From Larus michahellis (Eukaryota > Chordata > Aves > Charadriiformes > Laridae), in the NCBI RefSeq assembly GCF_964199755.1, contig NC_133910.1:4796501-4860500 (forward strand): a stretch of DNA of 64,000 bases, read 5' to 3'. The notes under the pieces are model-generated. The model made no database searches. It saw only the letters and a list, made by a program, of their open reading frames with translations, and was not told where the DNA came from. Below are positions 1-11,815 of this stretch, piece by piece. The translations under genes and the position numbers were made by a program. Position 1 is the first letter of the stretch; every line of letters begins with the position of its first letter.

Positions 1-3000
1 GGGAGCTGTTTTTACTGTTAGCCTTGTTCAGGTTCCTAAACTGATTAAATGAGGCTTTGGATAATGTGTGTCATGTCTCAACACTGTGAGGATGAAGTGT
101 TTCATGAGTTTCAGGAGCCAGAGCAGACTTTTAGTTACATCATAAGGACTCCGGTTACACTTCAAAGGCAGCTTACCTCTGCCTCTTGCGAGTTGCTTCT
201 GCCAGCTGTGTCCTCTGAAGTCATTTCTGTTGGTAGGTACCGTGACCCAAGTTCCAGAAGGGACTGGGGAAAGCAGAATTAAGTGCTGCTATTCTGTATA
301 TACACTGCATGGAAAGGCTTCAATGCTTCAGAATTGAGAAGGAGGAGAAAAGCTCCGAGCAGGGAGCTATCATCTCCAATAAGTCAGGAAATACCAAGAA
401 CAGGCTGTTTTACACCTCATTCCATTCAGTATCTTGAAAGAAGGTCTTTTCCAGTGAAAGTGAGCTGTTACTCTTTTTTTTGTCTTGTTCTCTTCTCAAA
501 TGAAATTGTCCTCAGATTAGACAGTGCAATCAAGACCTGATTTCCTTCTCTAGCCACAAGGCAACAGCTCATCCTCACCCCCCCTCATTTGTGTAATCGA
601 AGAACTGTAAATGTTGTCTGCAAAGGGGAAACCTTCAAGCCAAAGGAAAGTAAAAATTCTTTGTCCCTCCGCTGTGGAGTCGCTTCCTGTTTCAGGCACT
701 GTCCTAAGGAGCGAGAGCTCTGGTGTTTAGACAGCTAAAGTGAAGAAATGAAATTTGGGAACAGAGTGAGATTGAAGTCACTAAGTTTTCTCTTTTCAGT
801 ATGGCATAGATCAAGTCTTCATTATTTAGCATGCAGGAAGGAATGAGACAAACAGTAGATTAGAAGCTAAAAAACATGATGTGTTGTCTTTCCCCCCAAA
901 AAGAATAATGATTTTAGATAACGTGCTTGGCAGAAAGACCATGCATGGTCTAATCTAGGAAGCATGTCATTATTTAGCCTCGGTTATCTCCTAAATACTG
1001 TTGAAAAATTCTAGCCCCCTAGTAAATTAGAAACAAAGACAAGTTAGCCCAGAGCTGAATGTCACTTTGTGATACGCAGTTGGCCTATGTGGGAGTCACA
1101 GGATTTCTGTGAAAGAAATCCATTTCTGTTAAACAGATTTTTATACAGAATGGATTGTTTTTGCCAAACCCAACTGGTTTTCAAAAACACAAACAAAGTA
1201 AAAAGAAAAATCCTGGAATTATGGGCCTACACCCATTTCTGTATGAATATTTTGCTCATACTTAATGTGCACACATATCTACGTGGAGAATGGAGCGAAA
1301 CCAACAGTTCATTTCAAATAGGCCACCAAAGAACTGTTGGCTTGCTTCAACCTTCCCATGTTGTTTGCCTGTGACAAATTTACTAAGAACCCGCCTCATT
1401 TTGTTAATACTTCTGTTTAATGTGTGTACAGAGCTCTCTAGTTGGCCAGGAAGATTCTCATAAGGCCAAATTAAGACATGCCTTTTTTTTTTGTGGAAAA
1501 AGTTGTGGTCTGATTTTTCTGTGTATTAATTACTTGCAGCGAAAAGAGACCTTCAGGCCCCTGTGATCCAGTAGTGTATCACACGCTCTTTCTATTTGCC
1601 TTGTGACAGGAAAAATGAATTCAAAACTCACTACTGTTTTTTGAGGCCTGATTGTCTGCTTAAACTGGCTTAAATTAGTGATTTCACTAGGATTATTCCT
1701 GATTTATCCTGCTCTTTTTGAGGGGAGAATCAAGATGGTTGATATTTAGCTAGCTAAACAGAGGCACATGGAGGGAGAAGAAAGAGGCATGAATATACGC
1801 TTTCAGAAACACGGAAGCCAATACTCTATTATATACTTGTGAACAGACCACATAGCACTTACCTCACCTGTCAGTGCATCAAAACTTCTATTGGTCAGAA
1901 CAAATAACCCTAAAATGAGATTATAATACTTTCCTATTTTTTTTAAAATCTTTTATCCAAGAAATGCGAAGCTGAAGGAATTCTTTGCTGGAAGACTCAT
2001 AATCCCTAGAGTGGTTTGCATTGTGTGTATTTCCCCAAAATCATTTTCATATGAGTATTGGAATGCTTCGCAAAATCCTTCTATTTGCCTTTGGGGATGT
2101 TCCAAAACTCTTCCAGAAAGTCTAAAGTTTCAGGGATTTTCTGGGATTATTTGACTTCAACTGGAACGTGCCCCACTTCACTCCAGACAGAAGAGAAATA
2201 AAGTCAGCATGTTTCTCCGGAAGCTGAGCCTGTGTATATAAACACGGCACTTCCACTGGTAACTCTTTGTTGTAGAAGACTGTAAGCATGTGTTTGTGCA
2301 CAAGAGGCCCCTTTGTCACTCAGGTTAGCAGATCATTATCATGATATGGAAAAATTAATAAAGCACAAGGAAACGAGTTTATAAAGAATTTTTCGCCTAA
2401 AGGGAAGCAGTTCACTGGCCGGTTGTTTTCCTGCAAACAAGTATGTCCTTGTCAGAGCTGGGTTACAAAATGGAAAGAAAGCGGAAAAGGGAAAACTGTG
2501 TGGGAGGACCAGTGTACAATAGAAAATTTCATGAAGTCTAAGACGATGTATGTGACAGTTGAGGAAAACATGTCCTTGATTGCCAAGAGCCAGCTGGGAA
2601 ACAGACTTCCATGGGAGATGACGTGAATCCAGCGTCTTTAAGCAGTGTGACAAAACTATTAGTTTTACAAAACTCTTCCTCTGTAAGAAGATGACATTAG
2701 TGATGAGGACCAGTCAATGAGCATGAAGAAGGGGATATGTTTTCATGTAAAACTGAAAGTTCTAGAAGAAAAGTCTTCCTTTGAGGAAGAAATATCAGCA
2801 AGGGATGTAAATATCTAAAGAGGTTTTTTTCAGCTGTGACCTGCCAAAATATTCAGTAAATATTCAGCCAGAAGTTCTTAATATCTTTCATTTAAAAATG
2901 AATACTCTTCAAGATGAAAGCAGCTGAAATTCTTTTTAAAAGTGTCTTATTTCTCCATTCAAAGATTGTAAGTGACCCTGGATACAAAAATGCATTCATA

Positions 3001-5442
3001 CTTGTCCACGGCACCAAGAATTGAAACTCATCAATCAGACATTAAAACTTAGTAAGTGATCAACATAAGCAGAGAATTACCAAAGTTAACTGTTAGTTCC
3101 CCAGTGCAAATGTATGTGGCCCTACCTAATTAGCTAAAGAGCTCTCTAATGCTGTGCAGATTGCTTGCATGTGGGAAGCATCTTAAAAATCCTTAAACAG
3201 AGTAGGTATGACAAATTATAAATGCTTAATAAAAAGTCTTTTCAGTCAGGTATTTAAAAATGGCAATTGAAACCTTCTGAAAAATGGAAGTCTCTCTGAA
3301 ATCGTGCTACTGCAGGATTCCCTGGTCTCAAGAAAAATGGAGAAAGGAAATACAGATAGAAAGAAAAAAATCTCCTCTTTCTTGAGCAATGGATTATTTT
3401 ACAAGACAAATTTTGGCAGCCGTTCATATTTCACCTGAATGGCTGAAGTTTTCACCTCTTATCCCAAAATAAATGTAAAAGGATTTCAAAGCTTCAGGAC
3501 TTCTATCTGAGCTGTGCCTACTCTTTTATCATACAATAAAAAACTACCCAGCAAGATCCTGTCTTTCTGGCTTTTGTGGTTAGGAAGGTCACTGAAAGAT
3601 ATCCCTTGCAATTTTGCAGTCGTCTGGAAATCTACGCATGTCAAATTTCCCAGGTGCTTGTGGCCATTGCTTGGTGTGCATGCAGCAACTCAGCAAATCG
3701 AGTGGCTGTTGACCCCACCCAGAATATTACATGGGGGCTTGCAGATGCCTTAAAACTTACAAGATTTTAGGGTTACCTTTGTGCTGTACTGCATTCTTCT
3801 GGTGTTTATCTGCCTGGGGGTTTTTGCTACCACAAGCTGTGTCATACATTCTTTAAGGTTCTTTGTTATATTTAAAACTTTGAAAAAGCTGTGATGCCAG
3901 AAAGCAGTAAACTCAAACTGGTTCCTAACCTGATAGCTGGTAATTTGGCAGCCTGACTGTTAACAGGCAGTGATGAACTACTATCAAAGTGTAATGGTTT
4001 GATTATTCATTTCAAGAGGGCTAAGGAGACCTTAGATCTTTTGGCATTTTGCAGATTTGGTACCAAAGGGCTGATATGAGGAAGGGCTTTGATATCATCC
4101 ATAGTCGATGCCAATTGCTTAATGCACAGCTGTGGCTGAGCTCTATGTCAGTTCACAAAGCCAGTACGCAAGAAGACTTCATTACAAATTCGTATACATT
4201 TTGAGGACATATAGACTTATGAAAGACATCTTTGAAGGAAAACCTAAAATAGGATTAAGAAGGTCACATTTGGAAATATTTCACTGTCCTAATCAGCACG
4301 CCCCTCAATATCACTCTTACAAGGGTGACATTTTCTGGTCTGGATAATTTGCATAAACCAGGAATAGCCCAGCCTGCAGTAAAGGCTAAGAGATAGGTAA
4401 TCACCAAGAGCTAAATACTAATTTTTGTCCACAGTAGCATTCCCAGTGACATTAATGGTAACTGCAGTATGTATAGTCTTTCTACAGAAACCTTCAGCTG
4501 CAGCCTGTGAAAATTTCACTAGCCCTAGGATTTTTCTTGAAACAAGGGGAATGGGATGAATCTTGTTGCACTTTCTTGTTAGACGTACGGGTTTTCTCAA
4601 GATGAAACTAAAGATATAAAGAAAAAAAAAATCCAACGAACTTTTGTTTGTCTTACTGAATCGATTGCATAAAGTCTGGCACAAGTAAGCGTTTACTGTA
4701 GGTTATTTTGCCAAGTTTAAAATCCTCTTCCTAGATGCACTGTGTCTCCAGTGTCTTTCAGAGGGGATTCCTTCCTGACAACCTTTTTTGTAATATATAC
4801 TCAGGAGAAGCAGTGTGTTTTCCACAGAGCGACCCAAATTCACTGCCTGCATAAATCCACAAAAGTCAGTGAAGTTATGTTGCCAACAAAGAAAGTGGTC
4901 TCTTTGTTCTTCACAAGGATGAAAGAAAATTGCCTACAAGCAGGAGAGTGTATAAGAAAGATCAGGATGTGACCACTAAAGATAGAGTCCACTTAATAGG
5001 AAGTAAAAAAAATGGGCAAATCTAAGTTTCTTTGTTAGCACCATCTGCCGTATTATTAGTCATGTTGTCTTCCTCCATCACCATTTGCGCCTTATTAGGT
5101 AATATTTACCTTGTGCTACATCTCCCTGAAGGGTGGAAAGATGGGTTTTTCATACATGTGGCTATCTTTATGATTGTTCTATTTAAAGTTCAGGATTTGG
5201 AGTAATTTAAGACATGCAGAAGGCCTGCAGAGATTCTGCTAACACTTGTGAGGGGAGAAATATGGCAGCTGAGCTGTCTGGCCCATCTTAAAGTACTTGC
5301 AAAACAGTGTTGGGTATGTCTGAAATGCTGTATTCTTCACTCTTTCAAACTAAAAATGACACACTCTGGAACCAGCGAGTAGACGACTTCACATTGGCAA
5401 CCACTGTGAAGATCTAATTCCTACTGTAGTGACGTTGCAGCT
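1..5442. other. Unique non-coding DNA, no gene recognised
   Basis: I see no gene, RNA gene or classifiable repeat here. Open frames are short (about 105 codons at most) with no family resemblance. The DNA is AT-leaning with scattered short A or T runs, for example nine T near 1483. Intergenic or intronic DNA is the likely reading. Confidence 0.6.
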
Positions 5443-5548
5443 TTGTTGAAGGTCAGTTTTTTTAAATTGCCAGTAACAGATAATCAGATAATCAAGACAA
5501 TCTTGTTGAAGGTCAGTTTTTTAAATTGCCAGTAACAGATAATCAAGA
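5443..5548. repeat. Recent direct tandem duplication, about 60-bp period
   Basis: A block beginning 'ttgttgaaggtcag', running through a T run and 'aaattgccagtaacagataatc', occurs at 5443 and again at 5503. The copies are nearly identical. The second has one T fewer in the T run and lacks a short internal 'agataatc' reiteration. The near-identity implies a young duplication, and the T-run difference suggests slippage. No coding role is visible. Confidence 0.9.
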
Positions 5549-7242
5549 AGATGATGCAGACCCTGATTAAAGTGGCACCTTTACTTACCTTCCCAGAACC
5601 ATCTTCTGAACAAAGGCACTGAAATCTATCAGTTGCCTTTAACTAAAATAAGTGCTGGCTTCACAGATAACCCAGGTTAATTTAGTCATTCAGACACCCA
5701 CCAGTGCTAACATCCCAGTGGTGCTTCCCACCACAGAGGCTCTGAGACATGAGCAAATGAAAGTAGGTCACTTGGCTGTCACAAGCATGAGAAAATAATG
5801 CCAGCATAGAAAATGAGTATGTTTGCATTCGGGTTTTATACTTTATTTTACTTTTGCATACAAAGCAACAAATTAAAAAAAAAACCACAATAGGCAAGTA
5901 ATGTGACCAACAAAATTCTTGAGTTTTATTTAATATTGTGTAATGAGCTTCTTTAACTCTGAGTGAGAGAGAAAGCAAAGACGTGTTTTCCCTAGATCTT
6001 TACAGAAAGCACAGAGTACTTCCAATGGAAAGTACCAATCTAGGAATTGTTCCCCGGAGTCCACTTAAGAAGACTTGCTTGCACTGACATCATGGAAGTT
6101 GTCTGGGGATGAAGTGATCTGAGGTCAGAGGGGCTGATTTTGGTAAGGAAGTGTTTTGGAATTCTGCTTTTGGAAAGCTAACTAGACTTGGCCAAGTATT
6201 AAGATTTACTTTAAATGAGAGTGTTATCAGAAATAATTAGAATTAATATGCTTGTCTTCATGCCATTACCTTATCTCTTTCTGATGGCTATTTCAGATGA
6301 TGTGCATGAATCTCTGAAATGCTAAAATTCAAGTGGATTAGTCAAACAAAGTTTACTGAACAGAAAATTGTATATAAATGCATTATGAAGGCATGCCAGG
6401 AGAATACGCGTTGTGTGGTGTGTGGATTGTACTGCCTCTCTGTTTTGCTACAGATCCATATTTCAGACATTGAAAAGCTTAAGGGTCCTCAAATTTGATT
6501 CAGCTCTTTATAGACTGTGTGACAAGGTGTCAGTCTATGTTCCAGACTCACCAGAGATCAAGGAGAGAAAAATACCCTTTCCAAATGTGACTGTATATCA
6601 AGCTCGTGTGTGTCCTACCCGCTGAGGTTACAGGCTCTGTGGAGTGACGGGGAAAGTGGGCTTGACACTCTGCAGGTATGGCACTGAGCCGTTTCACCTC
6701 TTGGAGTTCTCTGACCATTGCCTAGAAACAATCACATATTCTGTGCTTCAAAAACATCCACGATGAGGTCCTTGCCTTCATTTGTCCTGGGTGGAGAGGC
6801 TTTCCAAAGATAGTTACCACTCTGAAACCTGAGGGAGGAATACTGTCCTGGGATAATGCTGATCAATGAGAGGGAGAGGAGGCAGATTCTGGGGGTTACA
6901 GAGCTCTGCTGCAGAGACCGAGTGCACCTCGAGCTTTGTCATTTGAATCCCTTTTCTGCATTTGATATTCTGGCTTTCAGAAGGCCATGCATGAAAACTG
7001 TGACAGAGAAGTGAATCAAACCACAGTCTCCTGGCGTAAAATCCACTCAGCTATCCTCACTCCACCGATTGGCATCTTTCTCTTCTTTCCACTATGCCTG
7101 AAGAAATTGTTATTATTTTTTTAAAATCTTCTTTTAAAAGCTCACACGGACAGTCAAGACGCATTTCTTTGGTTTTGTAAAATGTTAAAGCTAGAAGCTT
7201 TAACAGTTGTCTAAGAGATTAAGCTACACTATAGCTACTACA
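5549..7242. other. Unique non-coding DNA
   Basis: No gene or classifiable repeat is visible. The longest open frame, about 98 codons on the minus strand and ending near 5682, resembles nothing I know. Confidence 0.55.
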
Positions 7243-7275
7243 GCCATTAACTTCAATGGCAAAGTCCTTGCCACC
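7243..7275. repeat. Small fragment of ancient amniote repeat (self-complementary core)
   Basis: The core 'gccattaacttcaatggc' at 7243-7260 is nearly self-complementary. It resembles the 'gccattgacttcaatggc' motif that recurs in old dispersed repeats of turtles, crocodilians and birds. The resemblance is from memory and the fragment is short, so chance is possible. The larger fragment at 7759-7825 lies about 500 bp downstream. Confidence 0.35.
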
Positions 7276-7758
7276 ACCTGTATTTTTTGAGTTATTTTTA
7301 TGTAAGTGTATTTAAAGTGGCAAGGCCAAACTTTCTGAAGTTGCGAAAAGTTGGAATCATAGTTCCTAAGTAACCTGAATTTGGTCTCTTTATATATGTA
7401 CAGTTTAAAAAAATGGTATTACTTTTTTCCCCATGTGACTCAGTACTTCTCACGATGAGGATGAGCAACTGCTTTTCTTATTGTTTAGATCAGTTGCATG
7501 CTTTATTTACTGGATAATATTCAAGTCCATTCTGAGTTTTTCTGTCTGCTTTTTTTTTTCCTATTATGCCCATTACTACATCATTTCAGCATTTACAAAA
7601 CCCTCTTATATTCATTTCCATTATGCTTGGATATGATGGGACTGCTGGGGAAAGAGGGACACAGGATGTAAGTAACCTCTAACTTTTGGGTGCTTATTGG
7701 GAGATCCCCAATGGCTGGTTTTTTTCGGAGTGCTTAGCAGTATAGAGCACTTTATTTG

Positions 7759-7825
7759 TTCCCAGCTCCCACTGAGTTCAGCTGCAGCTGTGAGTACTTA
7801 GCGCTTCGGCACATCAGGCTCCTGG
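7759..7825. repeat. Ancient amniote dispersed repeat fragment
   Basis: The stretch from 'cagctcccactga' through 'cagctgtgagtacttagcg' to 'acatcaggctcc' closely follows the pattern of an old reptile and bird repeat. That pattern is 'cagctcccactgacttcag', then a self-complementary 'gggagctgtg', then 'gctcagcacttctg' and 'aaatcaggcc'. I cannot assign a database family name. The arms 'cagctccca' and 'gcagctgtg' are partly complementary, as expected for a foldback element. Confidence 0.5.
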
Positions 7826-9027
7826 GGCCCAGGTCAAACAAGGAACACACAATAAGTGGCCACCTGGCTGGAATGACTTAGCATGGTGGGGTACTCGGTG
7901 GTAGAAGCTGATATCCAGTCTAAGTCTGTATTCAATTGCCAGAGCTATGAGATCATCTTTTCCAGCAAATCCTTCCTTGTGTAGCATGTGAGTCTTCCTA
8001 GAAATGAAGCAGGAGTCTCAAAGTTTCTATTGTTATACAACACTATTCAGCGCAGGACGCGTCTGGGTTTTTTTTTAACATAAATGAAGCAACTTGGAGT
8101 AGGGAGGGATAGTGTGTGGTCATAGCAGAGCTAGAAGAAGTCAGCAGCTTTGGAGGAGGTAAGTTGGTTAAGCATAGGAATCGGATCGATGCATCTTTTT
8201 GATGGGAGTTGTTGAGAAGAAGGGAAGAAAGATGTCTTAAACTTGTATCTGCCTCCTTAATGTTGGTTTTCTTCTAGCATGTCTTTGTTAGAAATATATT
8301 ACTTCTTCCTAATCTGTCTGCTTCCTGAGGGGTGGAAACTCAAAAGGGATATAGAGTGGTCAGCTCTGGTATTGATACACAAGGAAGCCTGTTATGGCTC
8401 CTACTGTCCTGCTCTGTGTTTGCTCTGGACTCCAGAGACATCCCTGGCATCTTTTTCCTGTGGCTACGGTTCTGCAGACTGTACGCTTTTCCCCCCATGC
8501 TCCTTGAAAAACTTCAAGAGGACCCCCATTTGCAGTCTTTCCTCGCTAGGAGCAATGAGAAAGCTTCCTTTTTTGGGGCAGGGTGCATCAAAGCTTAGAG
8601 ATGCAGGGCTTGAGATATTTAATAGACCTTTAATCATCTTCCCAGAGAGACAAAGTCACAATTATTTTAAGAGTTAGTGGTGGCCATGGAAACTGCTTTA
8701 AAGGAAAACACTCGGAGGATGAGAGAGCAGAGCCTGGAGAGCTCTCCAGGGAACCTGTTTATTGTTGGGTTTACAACTGCTAGTCAATAGGAATCACTAT
8801 TAGGCAAGACCAGACTGAAAATATTGTGCATTGTTCTAACAGTGAAGCAATTAATCTGTTTAATAATTTACCAGTTACTGTGGTTGATTGTCTGACTGAT
8901 AACCTTAAATCAAATTCACGTCTGCTACAGATCTGCTTTAACTAAAGTAGCAATTAAATTGTGGGCAGATTAGAGATGACAATCTTTGCTTTCAGCCCAT
9001 CTGCGGCTCACCGTCTAGTTCCCTCAG
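7826..9027. other. Unique DNA; AT-rich stretch at 8826-8965 may be a conserved non-coding element
   Basis: No gene is recognised. From 8826 to 8965 the DNA is simple, AT-rich and repeat-free, with several homeobox-like 'taat' cores and GATA-like 'gataa' sites. That texture is common in vertebrate enhancers, but only cross-species alignment could show conservation. Open frames at 8279-8677 and 8332-8598 overlap each other in different frames and look like chance. Confidence 0.35.
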
Positions 9028-9097
9028 ACACTCCCTTGTTCAAAGGCAAGGCAACAGCGTCAAATCCGGGAAAGTATTTTGTTGGCTTTGCACTCAG
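9028..9097 (+). other. Candidate internal exon, 70 nt, unidentified
   Basis: A pyrimidine-rich stretch ending 'ccctcag' (9021-9027) precedes a 70-nt block that ends 'cactcag' directly before a good donor 'gtaagc' at 9098. All three forward frames are open, so the reading frame is undecided. The frame starting after two bases gives a peptide beginning TPLFKGKATASNPGKYF, which looks protein-like but matches nothing I recognise. Seen: the splice-site pair and open frame. Inferred: that it is an exon. A chance pairing of splice-like sites is quite possible. Confidence 0.18.
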
Positions 9098-9918
9098 GTA
9101 AGCTCAAAGGTGCCGGACTAGTCCTGGAGACCAAAAGCTCTGCCTATTTGCAGAGGTGTTAACAAAATATTGCCCAGCCCAGGAGGCTCAGTTCCATGCT
9201 GGCCTAGAGGTAACCTTTTCTGCAGCAATTAATAAAAAATAGTACTCTCTTCTGAGACTGTTCCTGGGGTGCTTGAGCTGACTTGAACATTTTCCCACAA
9301 ACAGCACAACATAGACCTTTGGCTTATTCCTGTTTAGCAAATAAACTGTTTTCAAATACATAGTCTGTAAAGTTACCTAGTAGTGAAAGTTGTCTTACTA
9401 CTCGTTCCTCCTGCAATCTATTCCTTCCGCAAACAAAATGTATTTGTTGAAGATAAAACTGTCATGGAGAATTTTGTCTCCAGAGAGTACTTTAACGAGC
9501 ACATACTGATTTCCAAATCGCAACCATGATGTTTGCACAGCTGCTTCTATAACCAGATATTCCAACCACATTTACATGCAAAACCTTTCTAGTTTGCTTA
9601 TGCTTATATTTCGATGTCCAAAATATCCAACTTCACAAGTGGTTTGACCTGTGGTGAAACCTGTAACTCCTAAATGCTGATTCAATTTAGAAGATGATGT
9701 GGGCTGGTAGAATACTTTCTGGCTTTAGCTTAGTAAGGCTGATAATACCAATGACTTATACAAGGCTTGGTTGTAGAGCTCACACAGCTTCGTCTCCATG
9801 TCTCCATCTTTCCATGCAAAATTGTACTTCATGGGAAGGGAGGTAGGGTAGACTTAGGGTGAAGATCTAACTAAAGCTCCTGTCCTTTGTACCTTTGGGG
9901 AAATTGTTTCTATCTCAG
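9098..9918. other. Unique non-coding DNA
   Basis: Nothing recognisable lies between the possible exon and the downstream CR1 element. Confidence 0.5.
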
Positions 9919-10296
9919 CTTGTTCAGCCTGGAGAAGAGAAGGCTCTGGGGAGACCTTATAGCAGCCTTCCAGTCCCTAAAGGGGGCCTACAGGAAAGCT
10001 GGGGAGGGACTCTGGATCAGGGAGTGGAGCATTAGGACGAGGGGTAATGGTTTCAAAGTGAAAGAGGGGAGATTTAGATTAGATATTAGGAAGAAATTCT
10101 TTCCTGTGGGGGTGGTGAGCCCCTGGCCCAGGTTGCCCAGAGAAGCTGTGGCTGCCCCATCCCTGGAGGGGTTCAAGGCCAGGTTGGACGGGGCTTGGAG
10201 CAACCTGGGCTGGTGGGACGTGTCCCTGCCCAGGGCAGGGGGGTGGAAATGGATGAGCTTTAAGGTCCCTTCTAACCCAAACCATTCTGTGATTCA
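9919..10296 (+). mobile_element. CR1 LINE, 3' end, 5'-truncated
   Basis: Starting at 'tgttcagcctggagaag' the sequence follows a CR1 3' terminus in sense orientation. It covers the extreme C-terminus of ORF2, then the 3' UTR, then a terminal 'attctgtgattc' tail. One frame stays open across the piece and shows the conserved LEKRRLWGDLIAA-like and GRFRLDIRKKFF-like segments. The piece is about 380 bp against a full-length CR1 of roughly 4.5 kb, so it is a typical 5'-truncated insertion without reverse transcriptase. Target-site duplications are not evident, as usual for CR1. Tracts such as 'gttcaaggccaggttggacg' indicate a fairly young subfamily. It is not expected to be active. Confidence 0.95.
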
Positions 10297-11704
10297 TTTG
10301 TCTTTCATTCCTTCCTTTGACTAATCTTTTTTGTCTTGTTTGTTTGTTTCATATTTAGGTTGTTAGATGTTTAAATGCCGGTATTTGACTGTCACATCTG
10401 TTATATGTTATCTACTACAGGGAGGCTTGGTCTTAACTGAGTTTCTGGCTCCCGCTGAATACAGTGGATGCCTACGTTCAGTCAGCTGTACAGTCTGCAA
10501 AGGCCGAGTCTATAAATTCTGAGCAAGCTGACTGGGAAATGCATCTGATTGCCCTGAGACCTTGGGAGATGTTTGCCTCTTTTGCAAGATTTCTAACCTA
10601 TTCTATTTTCTTCAGTACCCAAAGATGTGAATAGCTTGAATAATCAGAATGAAACTCATTTCTAGTCTGAACCAAGTCACAGGGAGATCTTACCCAACAT
10701 GTTCCTTTGCGTAGGAGCTTGGATCCATTCCATTATTTTGTCAGCCAGTATTTATGGTCTTCCAACCTCTTCCCCATGGCAGCTGGCTAAAGTTTGAAAG
10801 CAGTTACAAGTCTGGGCTGATGTTTGTCCGTTTGTAGGAGGGAGTAACTAAGTGCTAACATTCAAAAACAATTCACTTTCTCTGCCTGAAACAGTCTGTT
10901 GGGAGAAGACCCTTTTCTCTGGGTTAAATTGTTCATGTAGTTTAAGTGCCAGAACTAGTTTGGGTGCAGTTCTGAGATGGAAAGAACCTATTTTGCCCAA
11001 CTTCTGTCTCATGCTTTCTTCTTCTAGAGCCTTTCACAGAGGCTTCAGATCTTCCCCATAAATTTATACCTAACCTTAGATACACCCTTGTCTGAAATAG
11101 CAATCATAACATTGCATTCCATGACAAGTGTCCAAACAATGTTTTTGCCCAAGATGTCCCACAAGCAACCTTCATCCTCCTTGCTAGGCAGATAGTGGTG
11201 TTCCTAAATTTATAACTAGGTTTCAAGTTGGGGGGGTGTGGGAAATACATTATCACCTCTTCATTGTAGGAGTCATTTGGGTAATGTGTTTGACAGCCAT
11301 ATCTGGTTTTGGATGGCTAGATAGATTGAAAGTGTGTAAGAAACAATTCATAACTTTTATTCTACTGGTCTTTCCATTTCACTTTTCTAAAGGCACCTTT
11401 TCTTTCTCCCAGTATTCCTTCTCAATGGGCAGACCCTGCTGTATGACAGAAAGGAGCCATTACTGCTTCACTGTGCAAAGCAACATTGATCAATTCTTGA
11501 CAGAAATGCCTCATTTCAGCAAGCCTTGAGACTGAAGCCTTCTCCTTTCCAAAGCATATGTCCAACTCACTACTAGCACCAAAACATCGCTTGTGTCTCT
11601 CTCATAGCTCTTTATTCTTGAAATCAATAACTTAACCATTCTCTCTCCTATCCTAATTCCTTATGACATCTGCTGCTCATTTCTCACAAGCATTGGAGTG
11701 ATTT
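10297..11704. other. Unique non-coding DNA
   Basis: No gene or classifiable repeat is seen. Short T-rich and G-rich runs occur, such as seven G at about 11231. Confidence 0.55.
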
Positions 11705-11815
11705 TTGGGATGGAGACAGTCCTAAACTGGAGATCTGCATTCATGTTTCGATCCTGGTTCTGATTTAATTGTCAGTGCCTCTTTCCTACAGTCTGGGATG
11801 ACGGCAGTGTGAGAG
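11705..11815 (+). repeat. MIR-like ancient SINE relic
   Basis: In order, the segment carries 'ctggagatctgcattcatg', 'ttcgatcctggttctg' and 'cagtgcctctttcctacagtctgggatgacgg'. This order and spacing follow the MIR-type tRNA-derived SINE core (gattcgaatcctggctctg, then gcctcagtttcc, then ctgtaaaatggggatga). It is heavily diverged. A chance partial match cannot be excluded by eye. Confidence 0.45.

Noticed and set aside
7798..7815. 'agcgcttcggcac' resembling part of U6 snRNA
   Set aside because: The match covers only about ten bases and belongs to the ancient repeat at 7759-7825.
8129..8158. Short block before a good donor 'gtaagt' at 8159
   Set aside because: No adequate acceptor: the longer candidate exons contain stops in every frame.
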